64,000 nt of DNA from Nymphaea colorata (lineage: Eukaryota; Streptophyta; Magnoliopsida; Nymphaeales; Nymphaeaceae): positions 23,267,703 to 23,331,702 of the forward strand of contig NC_045146.1 in assembly GCF_008831285.2 (NCBI RefSeq), read 5' to 3'. Shown piece after piece: positions 23,569-37,663 of the stretch. Below the pieces are notes generated by a model. That model made no database searches. It had not been told where the DNA came from and was given only the letters and a program-made list of their open reading frames with translations. Both the position numbers and the translations under genes were made by a program. Within the stretch, counting starts at the first letter, position 1. Each line of letters begins with the position of its first letter.

Positions 23569-24100
23569 TCATCCACATGGGAGCGGTGGGAGGCGCCCCA
23601 TATCAGCAGTTGTATCGGCCAACTTCAATGAAGATGTGACTGCTGCTGCGATGGCGTTCACAAGATTGCCAAGTGTTGGTCTCGAAGGTGCTTTCTTTTC
23701 GTATACGGATGCAATTGATATTTTGTCCAGGTCTAATCTTTTACTTACTGAAAAGTTATTCCTGGTAGAAGCCACTACTAAATATATTTCACTTTATTTA
23801 TATGCCCACTTGAAGGATAAAGTTGTGTCCTGCCCACTTTCAAATGAACTGACTTTTAGTTTTGTAAAAGTTGCATGTTCATTTCCTGCAACCCATTGTT
23901 TATCATCCAACGATTTTTTTTCAATGTCCCTAAAGCTGAGAGACCTGAGGAATTGTTTGATAGACTTGAAAGTGATCTTTGGTGCACCGGACATGTGGAA
24001 GTTTACCCTTATTGTGTTTCAAAGGCCAAAATTTTGAAGAAGAAGCATCAAACGTGGTTTAGATGGTATTTCACGCCCCTTAAGGACGTACTTGAATGAC
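23569..24100. other. Unassigned ORF-bearing stretch, possible gene relic
   Basis: Three overlapping ORFs occur: 23636-24037 (+, 133 codons), 23875-24099 (+) and 23569-23775 (-). The first contains ANFNEDVTAAAMAFTRLPSV upstream and through its start, followed by GAFFSYTDAIDILSRSNLLL, which looks like real protein. The second contains AERPEELFDRLESDLWC in another frame. Neither matches a family I can name. A frameshifted pseudogene or transposon fragment fits best, but chance ORFs cannot be excluded. Confidence 0.3.
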
Positions 24101-24496
24101 AAGACATTCTTGAACGGGATTTCACCCACATCTCATTCAATCATGAAAAGATTTGAAGGTGAAAGGTGAAAAGGTGGTGAAGAATGTAGACTCTAGGAGT
24201 CTTAGTCTTTAACTTTTTCACCAAGTCATCCAAGACAAGCATATGGTTGATAACGTATGAGGCGGTATCCGGAAGGAGATGTCGATCTACCTCTAGAAAA
24301 ACAGGTCGAACTTTTCATGGCTCAGTCAAATTCTTCCTATTGTGAGCTAATTGGTTTGCAACTTCAAACTCGAGGGGTCAGTATAACCGAGTTGAAACTT
24401 GGCTAGCAGGCGGTTGATTGTTGGTTCAAAACAATCGCAACTTCTCCTGTGATCCATCGACATTTACACCGGTAAAGAGAAGTTCTTATGAGTTTT

Positions 24497-24542
24497 TTAA
24501 TGTTTACTTAGAAGAAACCATCTTCTTTGTAAAACTCTTAAC
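24497..24542 (+). repeat. Short dispersed repeat, copy 1
   Basis: TTAATGTTTACTTAGAAGAAAC and the following AAAACTCTTAA match 58372-58416 with few differences. No termini can be defined. Confidence 0.55.
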
Positions 24543-24772
24543 GCAAACCCTTATGCTTCTAAGGTTGTCAGTCTTAATCAACAACCGGCGGGTGCACGTG
24601 AAATCAAACTAGACCTTAGTAGAGAGCTGCGGCAGACGATCACACAACTTCTAGAATTCAGACGCTTGCTTTTTGCATGAACATCTTCGAAAGTATCCCA
24701 TTTTTTGCTTCGCAAGGTTATTTCTGAATCTTGGTTGTTTGAAATTTCTTCTTTTCTTTCCAAATTAATTAT

Positions 24773-25080
24773 TGTTGAGAACCCATTCCAGGATCCTGAA
24801 AACTAGGCTCCTTAAAAAGAAATATAACTCTCATTAAAGAAGCTAGGCCCCTAGCTCACTCTCTCCTCAGATCAAAGGCTGCTAAAGAGCTAGTCTTGTG
24901 GGCGCACATGGGATCCCCTCTTGAGCCCTGAGCCCCCTTTTAAGGAGATCCAGTCTTTCTTTTCTCCACGAGATTGAGATATATAAGAAGTAGATACCTT
25001 AAATGTTACTCCTCTTGTTGTACGAAACCCTCTTTTCAGAGACCTTGGCCGGCTGCCTGCCATTTGCACTCGGTCCAACA
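24773..25080 (+). mobile_element. LTR of a Copia-type retrotransposon (solo or truncated)
   Basis: The 308-bp block begins TGTTGAGAACCC and ends GGTCCAACA, giving the TGTTG...CAACA inverted ends typical of Copia LTRs. A TATA-like ATATATAAG lies inside at about 24979. Directly after the end is CTTGGTAGCCCCGC, a degenerate match to the initiator-tRNA-Met primer-binding site (TTGGTATCAGAGC). No gag-pol coding is present downstream and no second LTR was found in the window, so the element is truncated. Confidence 0.6.
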
Positions 25081-27209
25081 CTTGGTAGCCCCGCTGCAGC
25101 CTAGGGTTGCATTAACTTCAGCTGCTGCCTTGGGTCATCCACTCCACCACAGTCCTGAACCACCAACATCGGATTCCTCGTGCGCCTAAAATGCGGCAGA
25201 TTGGAAATTTCACCACCGGAGATGCTTAAATTTGCATGGACGGCAATCAATAGCATTTAAGAATCAAGGGCTGACATTAAAGATTTTAGATGATCGTTTG
25301 GTTTCGTTCTTCTTGGTTAGCATTAAATTAAGAATGTACAACAAGCTACCTCTAGTTGGGATTGAGTCACATATTGCTGTGCTCAGCTCGACTTGGGCCT
25401 CATGAAGCGAGCTCGAGCCAGTAAACTCAATTCGTGTCACTTGATTCATATGATTTTTTTTCATACAAAAATGAAAACTACAAAGAAGTATTAAAATTCA
25501 GCAAAATCATCGACATGCCCTTGAAAATTAACAAACAAGAAGACACAAGTGGAGTTGAGTTTAAATGAAACCAGTTGGAGTTGAGCTTACAAAAAGTCGA
25601 GCTCGACTTGTTATACATCCCTCGCATTGATGTACGGGATACGTGATGTTTGATGGTAATGGATCTGATTCTTTCTCTCAATTGGAGAGTCGATCAAGTT
25701 AGTGGGTGCATTTTGCCAAAAATATGGAGCAGCACCACCTGCATTACTCTCTTTGTAGTGACAGTCTGTTGAAGGCGCATCTGCTTCTCTCAGGTTCTCG
25801 ATGTGTATTGTATATAATAGATAGTGACTTGATCTCCATATATTCATTTCAATTGTTATAAACAAAACTGAAGCTTTGCTATCTTAATTTTTTGTAAATT
25901 TCAAAGTAATCTAAATTAATCGCTTATTGTTTCTAATCGAAAACATGAGTTCCCTTAAACCTAATTAACAGGTCAAACATTTCATTAGTAGACCAGTCAA
26001 AGCTACCTTCTAACAAATGTTTCTCAGCTATACAAAATTTTGGTTACGGGGAGGGATATCCCAAGTTCAGTATCCGTAACTAAAACTTAACATAAGACCC
26101 AAATCCCTTGAGGCAATGAGACAGCCATTGTTAGATTCCTATACACATTAGCCTTTACCAAAGCCAAAGCAAAGGATACTTGCATGCGTTGGACAACTAA
26201 AATTCTTAGGGTTAATTCACTTGTTCGCTTAGGAGCGATTTCCCGTATATGATCTTGTTTGAAAAGATGAAACGGAGAAGCACAAAAATCAAATGCCTGT
26301 AAGCTCAAGCAAGTGATCTCATGGCATCCATAGATTCAACCGCCCTTAATTTAAAATGACGCCTTATGCAATTTCATATTCACTAACATTGTCTGCACTG
26401 ACATTTTTTCTCGCATTAGAAAGAACGATAAAGACCTATACTTTTGAATAAACTTATAAATGAGGGTGTAAGTGATTTGTTGTCCCGGTTCCTAATACTT
26501 TTGAAATAGAAACCAAAGCTAGTAAGGGTAAGTTGAATCGGTCAGCCGGATTGAGATATGTCAGTCCAGTCGTTAAAACTAGACAATGGAGGACAATGCT
26601 AACAGTTTAGCAGGGTTCGCATCATAAAAACTATAAACATATATTGCTAGACAAACGACAGTGCGATCTAGCAAAGACGCATCATGTCATGTGAACTTGT
26701 GAAGGTTTTATTCTATATAGTTTGATAGTAAACGCCAAGGTCTTCATGAGCAAACAAGGACAACACGGCATGTGCTCTGCTGGTGGCCTTGGGGAGTGGT
26801 CTAGTTATCGAAATGAGTTGGATGGTTGTGCTCATGTCCCCAAAAGATTCTTCTTTATTTGATTGACTGCTTTTGCTAACTTCAAATAATGGGTACGTGT
26901 AAATAATCCCTTGCAGCAATATTTTGTACAGTTTTCTGGTTGAGTTGCAGAGAAAAAAGTTCAAAACGACAATTTTCTTCTCTAGATGTTCGTATAATGT
27001 CGATGGTTTGATGTCTCCGCCAGTATCGATTAGGGACAAATTCAAAAATTAGACGCCCCTCCCCTTTTGATATGATTAGCAATATGAACATAGTCTTATT
27101 GGTGGTAGGAAGACAAGTTTTTTGGGATGATGTGCGAAAAGCAAGAAGGTTTCTTGATATGGCATTGCCTGTAGCTTGCAATGATTCGGATTCTAAAATG
27201 CAGACTCTT
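25081..27209. other. Intergenic region with degraded repeat DNA
   Basis: 25081-25195 could be the residual leader of the LTR element. 25370-25620 contains repeated GAGCTCGA/GAGTTGAG strings of a kind common in dispersed plant repeats, shared loosely with 31860-32280. No intact coding region is seen. Confidence 0.4.
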
Positions 27210-27587
27210 GGGATGTCAATGGTTTGGATTCACATAGGAGATCCATCCAAATTACTTAAATAATCAAATATAGAAAAAGATAATATTCAAGTAAGCAATC
27301 GAATAGGGATCATATTTGAATTTAATTTTGTCTCTAAGAAAATATTAAACATATCTATTCATCACTTTGAAAGTTTGTTTCTAATCAGATTCGGTTGTCT
27401 ATTTAAAAGTTGGATTCAAATTCAGTTGCAAAGATTCGTAAAAGTCACATTTGAATTGTTATTTTTAAAAATTGGATTTGAATATGGTACAGACCTTTTT
27501 TATTTATATCACATATTTATATGAATATGCAAACATTTTATAAATTAGATGTGGTAAATGGTACATCTGACTGATCCATTGACATCT
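27210..27587. mobile_element. MITE-like dispersed repeat, copy C
   Basis: Starts GGGATGTCAATGGTTTGGAT and ends ACTGATCCATTGACATCTT, an imperfect terminal inverted repeat around ATGTCAATGG. Interior strings such as AAAAGTCACATTTGAAT and GGATTTGAATATG resemble copies A and B. Length is about 378 bp, close to copy A. Confidence 0.6.
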
Positions 27588-27661
27588 TATAAGCAGGTTT
27601 AAACTTTGTCAACAACCTGCTGCCCTCTATCAGTTTCGGCTTCAAACTCAAAAAGGCTACG

Positions 27662-27757
27662 AACCAAGACAATCATTTCATTAATGACCCCCTTTATAAG
27701 TCCTTGAAGATTTCTCACAATCTTCAATACGTGACTAAACTTTTGAGGTGTTACAGG
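27662..27757 (+). repeat. LTR-like dispersed repeat, copy 1
   Basis: Matches 56821-56908: AACCAAGACAATCAT, ATTAATG, CTTTATAAGTC, CTTCAATACG and ACTAAACTTTTGAGGTGTTA. The order and spacing are conserved. The ACTAAACTTTTGAGGTGTTA type of string is frequent in plant LTRs, but no TG...CA ends were located. Confidence 0.6.
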
Positions 27758-27759
27758 CC

Positions 27760-30700
27760 AAGTACTTGGGTAAGTTTTCTAGGTAAATTATCTGGTACAC
27801 CCTCTTCACTAAGCGGTTCATAACTTGATTATTAATATCTCAAATCATATGCACATATAAAGCTTGTGTTTAGTGTTCCGTCGCAAGGATTCCTGCTCTT
27901 GGACACTGGACTCAGATTTGGCTCATAAATTCAAACTATAACATAATGGTCTTTTCAGTTTTTGACAAATAGAAAAGAGTTATGATTGTAACTAATAATG
28001 AAATGAAAAGCTGCCCAAAATTAGGGTTGAGCATTGGACCAGGCCATATACTCAAGGCTCATTCAGCTTGAGTATAATAAAAGATATATTTTCTATTCTT
28101 TTAATATGTAAACATAATTAATTATAACAATATATGTATAATTATATCTTTTTTAAAAATAATATAATATTAAAAAATAAGTTATTGGGCAAAGTCAGAC
28201 CAGCCCAATAAGTAGGGCTCGACTCCAAGCCCAAGCCTGCCTCTAATGAAAATGGTGTCGGGCCTCATGTATTTGAGTTGGGGAGTTCAAATACAAATAC
28301 TTAAAATTATATGCATCAAAAGGCATATCACCTCAACCTTTGGACTGAAAAAAGGAAATGAGAACAAGGGGTATTTTGTAAAAGTACAACATGCTACTAA
28401 GGAAATTTCTATGTTGCTTTTCTCATAGGGCAAGAGCAGGTTAAATGTTATGGCCCCTAACAAGTAACAATGGACCATCTAAGAAGTAACCAAAATGCCT
28501 CGTATTGTTAAATAGAAAAGTTTCCCCCACATATGGGTAAAAGTAGAAGTTAAAATTCTTTACCATATAAATTTAACAAAATCCGCCTCTAGTTAAAGGT
28601 AGAAACATGTCTCCCATGAGATGAGATGGAAGCAGTGACATAATCAAGGGGGCCAGCAGGGGCCTTGACCTTCTCCCTTAAAAAAAATAAAGAATGAAAA
28701 TTTATATATAATTTTTTTTTTGAAAATTTATGTTTTCGACTTTTGTTAAAATTTAAGTCGACGTTTCTCATAAGAAAAAAAAAAAAAAGTTCTGGTTCCT
28801 CCCCTGCATAAAAGCATCATGCAGGTGAGGTGGCCCTAGAAAGAGGAAGAGAGGACGACGCTTTGACTGTTAGGTGGAGGAACAGCGTAACGTGAAGGCT
28901 GGCAAAATTTTACCCGACGCGACTTATTTTTACTGTTTGGAGATTCGGGAGAAGGACCTCATCGATCGGAGAAACCCGTCCTTGTGAATGTGCTTCGTGT
29001 TCCCATGAGTCTTGGAGGACCCTACGCTACGCCTACGGTGGAGGGCATGGAGTCCTTTTTGTCCAAATGCAGTTCTGCTTCTTTGATTGAAGGAGACGTA
29101 TGAGCGCCGGAACGCAAGCCAGCGCTCCTATGCTTCCGTAAGAAGAAGGGTGAAAAGTTAAACGGGAAGGAAGACGGTAAAAAGTGAAATCCAGGGATCC
29201 GCGGCCCCGCCGAAACTGGAACAGGACACCTTATGTCTGTTAGCAGTATCCGGTAGAGAGGGAGAGAGGTGAAGAGGTTAGGCTACTTGTGAAAGAAAAA
29301 CAAAAGAGAAGTTGATGATGCAACCAAGACATTCTCATACTTAGAGGAATACTCTTTTCTTTTTCATTTGAGAGAGACCTTGTACTATGTCGAGATCTTA
29401 CCCCCAGAATTTGCTGTTGTTATCTCTCAGATGGATTCAAATTCGCTTTCTCTTTCGCTTTTGTGATTTGATGATTTAGCATGAATAGTTTATTCATTAT
29501 GTTTTAGAAATTTCATCAATGTCATCTTTCTCTTCAAATAGTTTTTGTGATTCTTGCCCACCGTTTACCTTTCCCAAGTAATTGTAAGTTTTCCTTGTCT
29601 TAATGACAATATTATCAACTGATTCATTTAGAACATGCAAAGATGTTACTTTACGATGACACCTTAACAAGGAAAACTTTGTATCCGTTAATTTTCAAAG
29701 ATCTCTGCTCTCATTTAATTTCTAATTGGCTTTCATTTCCTCCTACGGACTTGTATTCTTAATAAAAGTTAAAAATAGACAAACGAGGCTTAAAATTTTC
29801 TTTTCTAAGTCGACTGGTCCTCAAACCTCTATATCCAGCTTCAACAACAAGGGCGTGTTCTTTGTGAACAAAAATCCAGCTAAGAAACGTGTGGATCCAT
29901 ATGGAATCAGGTCTCATTGTCAAGCCATTTCATGTCCGAACCTGGGTTCACATGATATCCATATATGTCAAGTTGAGCCAGGTCCGACCCATGTTGGCTT
30001 GAGCTGAATATAAGGCTAAACCAGCCAAGATGGAAATGCCAAGATACGTGATTTGAATGATTTCAATCATGGATCGAAGCCCCGTTTACTCCGTTGCATG
30101 GATCTGTATATTGAAGTATTATTTAAACTTCATTGCAGAACCATATCCAGCTTATATTTAAAAAAAAATGGTTCTGATATCAGAAACCACAACCGATCAC
30201 CCGTTGCAGGCCATTTGGCTGGACTTGTATTAGAGGACCATAGCTGTACGTACATGTTTAGTAACAGGAACTCTGCATTCTTTAGAACACAATGTTTCAT
30301 GAATATGTCCATTTTGAAACACATTCATTTAACACTGTGTCCCAAAGAATGCGGTGTCCCTGTTACCAAATGCCTTCTCAAGATCCTACGTCGACTTATA
30401 TTATTCTGGCTTGAAACCATAGTTGGATTTGTTCAATTTGTGGCTTTGGCAAGCACCAAATCCTCATGATATTGGTTGAACCAAATACAACTATGTGCCT
30501 AAACATTCTAGCTCGATATATAGAAAACCTTTTTGTGATAAAAAAAAAAAAAAACTGAAATAGAACCAAGGTGCCGATCGATGAAAATGCTCCTATAAAA
30601 CTGCCATGCAAACCCCTCCACATCATTTAGTAATAGATTCATGAAGCCCTGTGTTTTCTAAATTGACAAAACTTACGTCAAAAAAATCAGTTAAAAAAGA

Positions 30701-30943
30701 GCAGCTAAAACCGAGAGAGCTCGGCAAATCTAAACCTCCAATTGTGTGCCCAAGTGTAGAAACTGCAGCTCGCTTAGCCATAGTCTCATGAGAAGTGAAA
30801 CAAAATGTGCTTGGAATCTGATGGAAGAAGACGAACCTCGATGACACATCGTCTTCTTTTTTCGTGAGACTGTTGTCAATATATCCTATTTGAATCAGAT
30901 TTTCAACCAAACTGCTTTGAGAAACCCAGACATGGAAAAAAAA
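27760..30943. other. Intergenic region with a GC-richer island
   Basis: Mostly AT-rich. 28020-28250 carries repeated GGGCTC/CAAGCC strings of a degenerate dispersed repeat. 28800-29260 is noticeably GC-richer, with CCTACGCTACGCCTACGG and GCGGCCCCGCCG. It could be a promoter or exon relic, but no ORF or splice chain supports a gene. 29926-30000 shares CAAGCCATT(T)CATGTCCG with 48373-48395. Confidence 0.35.
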
Positions 30944-31308
30944 TTAATATCCGATTAAGAAATTGGATTGGGTATAGATCTAAGAAATGACATCTGATCG
31001 AATTTGAGTACGGATTCTGATATACATAAGTATTTGATCAAATTTGGATTTGGATTCAGATTTGAATTGGATTTAGTTTTAAATAAACATCATATATCCA
31101 ATACTCTTACATTTTGAAAATCGATTAGATTCGATCCAAAATTCAGATTTAGCATCAGATATGAATGTAAAAATCGGATTCGGATTATGAAACTGGATTT
31201 TGAACTCGGATGTGACTTGTTTCAAATCCGAATATACCAATATCCGAAAAAGTGGATACGGTATAAAAATAAATACATCTGAATTAAGTCTAATCCGTTG
31301 ACATCCCT
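30944..31308 (+). mobile_element. MITE-like dispersed repeat, copy B
   Basis: Plus-strand partner of copy A, with the shared strings in the same order. The right end is TAATCCGTTGACATCCCT, which matches the inverted terminus of copies A and C. The left outer end is shortened or degraded. Confidence 0.7.
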
Positions 31309-31513
31309 ATTCGCATGCCCTTAACAAGTTGGCAGTGATGCCGAATATTCCAGGGTCACCAAAAGTGGGGTTGTGTTGAGCTAAAGTTGTTTTGGGGGAG
31401 AATGCAGAGGATCGTCGGAATTTGCTTTCTTTGGACGTAATGGAGATAGATGGAAGGGCTCGCATTATAATTACTTCGTAAGACTACCAGCGAAACCGTT
31501 CGAATGGGTTGCG

Positions 31514-31798
31514 GTGAACAGATCGATGGTGGTGTTGATTCCGAAAACACAAGACGCACGATCTATTCAACAATATAGCTCGATGGCCTGGTGCAATTTC
31601 CTATATAAAATAATGTTCATGGCTAATGGAATGAGAGGGATTTTAAGTAAAATCATTGGAAAGGAGAAGGTTATTTTTCTCCTTCGGAATCATCGGTATG
31701 ACGGTGCGATAATTGCGCATGAAGTGATAGTCTTTGACTCTTTGGAAAGATTTAATAAAGATGCTCTATGTTTGTTTGCATGCATTGATTTCTGTTGA
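31514..31798 (+). pseudogene. LINE (non-LTR) reverse transcriptase fragment
   Basis: A 94-codon open stretch reads VVLIPKTQDARSIQQYSSMA, then WCNFLYKIMFMANGMRGIL and IIAHEVIVFDSL. This is the order of conserved segments at the start of plant LINE reverse transcriptases: the xLIPKxxxAxSIxxYRPIS block, the LCNxxYKI block, the ANRLKxxLxxII block and the IxAxEVIxSL block. The FVPGR segment is degraded, and the catalytic FADD box would lie downstream and is absent. Upstream sequence is out of frame. It is a decayed, non-functional fragment. Confidence 0.75.
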
Positions 31799-31799
31799 A

Positions 31800-34700
31800 T
31801 GATACTCGGAGCCGAAGAGTCTCACATTGGTCGATGCTTGAAACCACTGTTTCCGGTGTCCTCTAGCCGAGTTCAGCTCAAATTCCATAGAATAAACTCA
31901 AGCTTGTTTCGCTTAACTTGTCTTAACTCTTTCTTGTTAACTTAACCTGTCTTGTTTCTTTTAGCTCTTTTAACTTGTTAACTAGTTATCTGTAGCCTTT
32001 TTTTTAACTAACTCAACTATGAAAGACCATCTAATGGAAAATCTAAAGAAAGATTCTACATACCCTAATATCCCTTGAAGTAAAACTTTTAACAAAATAA
32101 AATCTCTCATTCATGACATATTTATGCAGTCGTGTCGAGCTGAGTTCTTATAACTAAAACTCGACTTGTTTAACATTTCAAGCATAAATTTAAATTCGAG
32201 CTGGACTCCCAATTGAGTTTTTATGAGCGAGTTGGAGTCTAACTTTAAATTGATTCTACTCGTTGGGCAGCTCTATTTCCCGGCGTTGGCAGTTACCCAC
32301 TGAAACCGCAATGAAGAGGTACCGACAGTGCTATTCAAGCGGCAACAAGTTATTAGAATTAAGGAAATGTTGAAGAAGCAAAGCATTTAAGAGTGAATTA
32401 AATGATCGAGGAAATGGAGGGTACTGCCAAAGGACCGCTATGGATTTCAGGTTTCCTTTTCTTTCGGTATGGGAAGTTTCCAATTTGAATTACCAGCATC
32501 TTGATTTTAGTTCCCATGCCATGTAGTCGAGGCTTATGTCCAATACCCCATTTAGGTAAAGAATATTTAGAATTTGGAACTATTACACATGTTTCGAGGA
32601 TATCATATCCTTGTTTCTAGAAGGGTAGTGCAATTATATTCATCTTTTGATTGCTAGATCTAAAAACAATGTTCATAATCACGTTTTCAAAAATATTAAG
32701 TTTCTTAGGGATATGTGCTCTAAGAATACAATATTTCTTTTACTAAATGTCCTCCAAACATCAGAAATATAATACAAGGGAACGTTTGATTGTCCTTGAT
32801 CTAACATCCCCAAGATTTGAGATCCAGTTGTTTAATGATTTAAGATCGACCATCCTTCTTTAAAATCAAACTTTTTTTTTTTTCATGTAAAAAGACAACT
32901 AAGGATTTCAAATGTCGATTTGAGACATTACCTTAGATCAGAGCGTTGATTCAGTGAGCTAAATCTTATGTGGTATCAACAAAAGTATGCCGTATCGACA
33001 TTGGATCCATAAATCTCAAATATAAAGCAATCAAAGGGTCTCCAAATTTATTAAGGTCATCGAAGTAGCTAGAGGTATTTAAGTATAGAGAAAAAAAGAA
33101 GCTCAAGTAACAAGAGATTTAATTTGGAAACTACCGTTAAAGGGTCGGCCTCCCAATGAAAACCATTAATGCCATAATAAATCCCTTTTGACCACCCATG
33201 CTTTGCGCCCCAAAGTTTGGTGTTCAAAGCGAGGATAACTTCAGGAAGAAAAATGTATATATTACTGTTCGTATTTCGAAAAGAGCTTCAACTTTTCTAA
33301 AAATTCACCTCACCGTTCAGAGCATCTCGTTTTCCAAATCACCGCACAAAAAAAAAGATAAATTCATCTTAAAAATACGAAAAGTGATCAAGTTGCGCAA
33401 ACAAACGTTCTAATTATCCGCATACACCTAACGTGAATGGCGCATAGATTAGACAAAACAAAAAAAGAAAAGTGAAATTCATTCATCTTGTCAATTTCTC
33501 AAGAGAATAACGTGAATCAGTAATAAATGCCAACGGTGGTAGAAGTTATTGGCGCAATTCAAATCGAAGATATGAAATTCAAAAAGAGGTTCGAAAGATG
33601 CATGGCTGCATGTGCAGCCCCGCTTTTCGTTTCACCCTTTTTTCTATTTAGAGCCGCAAGAGGAAGAAGACGACATTCAAAATTTGTTCTTTTTGCGCTC
33701 AAATTCAAATGGTTGCGAGTGTAGTTGCCGGCCCCCATGTCTCTTTTCTGGAACATGTGAAGGCCCTACCATATGAGACCAGCGAATCTTACGTTCATGA
33801 AATGATATGTTTCACCGGGGTTTTCATAACTTAATTTTTATACCTTAAGGTTTTTTTTTTCTTTTAAGAGTGGGCGAGTTCATCGTCTTTGTCCCTGAAA
33901 GTTTGCTTTAGAATTTATTATTCTCTGCACTAAGAAGTGATATTGAAACCGAAGACCATTTATAAGGTGAACTGCTTTGCTGCCCAGTGTGGTACAACCC
34001 CTTCAACTTAGATGTCTTCTATTTTAATTGTCATAACTTAGTTGAAGCTCACAAATGGTTTAAGGTTTGACAAGTCATGGCAAAACGATTAAAGTGCGAT
34101 TAACAAACCTGATTAGGTCTCGTCAGAGGCTTTGGAAACAAACTGTGCTGCCATTGACATTATGGGGGCATTTGGAAAAAGGAACACTTTGTGAGTGGTG
34201 GGGGAGCCAAGATATTTTGGCTAATTGTCACCAGCACTTGTCTGATCTCGGTGCTCCATGAAATTTTTAAGTGACCACAATATCATTTATCACCAATGAA
34301 ACCTTCGCCCACACTAGCCCCTATGTATTTCCTCCACTGTTTGTAAGTGTTTTATAAATCTATCTCATAGATTACGGCAAATTCATGAAATATTAGAACT
34401 CAGTGTTTCATGTCATGGAACACTCACATAGTGCCATGCCATCCCGGCCCAAGTCGTTGTCAGTTGCTTATCTTTGTGATGCTCTAATTCATCAAGCCAC
34501 TTGACTTTGGAATGATAGATGCCTTTCAAATTTCAGAATGGTACACTGTAAACCATACGGCCAAATTACATGATGATGAGGGTGACTTCCATGAAATGTT
34601 GTCTTCTAAATACTGAATGGCTTTCTTTTTCTCTTTGGCTTTCTTAAGAGATCGAACTTTCAACCTTCTCCAACTTAAAGTTTTTATTGGTTTTGTTGAC

Positions 34701-35700
34701 TGATAAATACTTTTTTTTTTCTCAATTAATTGCAGCATTTGTTACGGCACTAAAAATGAGTAATAAATGCATCACGAATTAAGATTATTGAAGAAGTGGA
34801 CCAATCTTCCAAAGAACTGCACAGTGAGCATTTGAAAACGATTAGACAAACAAGAAGGGTAAGCTACATGATGAAATTTTTGTACAAGTTAGTTGAAATC
34901 TAAGGGATCTCTTAAGAGGTAGGTATAGTAGTGCTCTTCCAAAGGAGACTCTATAATATAAATAAGCAAGTGGGTTTCTCTTAATTGAATGAGAAAACAC
35001 AGCGCGACCCACATCAAGCAGACCATGCGTTTCATTCGAAATCAATTCCTGTTTCAGGTAAGCTGCTGCAGGTGATGGATCAACTGACATCAATCAATGA
35101 ATTCGATATGTTCTACATCAATAGCAAGAGATTTATACTTCTTTACGAACATGCACATTTTTTTTGGCATCTCCAACGCTATCGTCTCATAATCCCATTT
35201 TGTTATTGATAATTTTCCTGCAAGTCATAGTTTTAGTAGTTTCAAGGAGTCTGGGACTCTAAACTCACTTCACCCTATATCATTATATCGGATCTGGATT
35301 TTAGAGGACGCCACAAATTTTATCCGAAACCTAGTCGAGTGAGATTGGTGGCTTTCCATTTGGCGCATTAGGTCAATTTTGCTAGTACCTTATCTATAAA
35401 GCTGATGAACCACTATTGGGGCGTGATAGCTGGTGTGAATCCAGTCAGAAAATCGTCGACAGATAAAGAATCCAGATCTCCAGTAGTAGTGTTAGCTCCA
35501 CAACATCAAACTAACACCAAATCTAAGTGGCATGATACAAAACATTACGTAAATACGAAGGCAACTAGTTTCAGGGTGTATTTTTATCATGTCACTTGTC
35601 ATTACGATATACCCACCTAACTTTGGATAACTAGGAGGTTAACAACCCACCACCTGTTGTAAAAATGTTTACAACATCGTCACAAACCCTAACGTCCAAT
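31800..35700. other. Intergenic region with degraded repeats
   Basis: AGTCTCACATTGGTCGATG at about 31818 resembles a string common in plant LTRs. 31860-32280 has GAGCTGAG/CTCGACTTG repeats. 32778-33043 has weak inverted ends (GGGAACGTTTGATTG versus CAATCAAAGGGTCTCC). A perfect palindrome GGCTGCA-TG-TGCAGCC is at about 33606-33621. No gene is supported. Confidence 0.4.
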
Positions 35701-35705
35701 GTGTT

Positions 35706-37509
<1,804 letters not shown>

Positions 37510-37663
37510 CAGTGGCGGAGCCAGGATTTTATGACTGAGAGGCAGTTAAGTCACCAGCCCAAGTTTGAAGTGGATGTAATTTTGAAGTCATGACGATGTA
37601 GTTTTGAATTTTGGTGGGTGGTGTGAGCAGTGCCACTGCAGTCCTCATGTATCTCCGCCACTG
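37510..37663. mobile_element. hAT-like MITE, 154 bp
   Basis: Begins CAGTGGCGGAGCCAGGATTTT and ends TATCTCCGCCACTG, giving a perfect 11-bp terminal inverted repeat CAGTGGCGGAG/CTCCGCCACTG. CAGTGGCGGA starts are frequent in plant hAT-type MITEs (from memory). The interior has no coding capacity and includes a GCAGTG-C-CACTGC palindrome. No clear 8-bp target duplication flanks it, so the insertion is old or the edges are worn. Confidence 0.65.

Noticed and set aside
32778..33043. Tourist-like MITE with GGGAACGTTTGATTG ends
   Set aside because: Inverted ends match only partly and no TTA/TAA target duplication is present.
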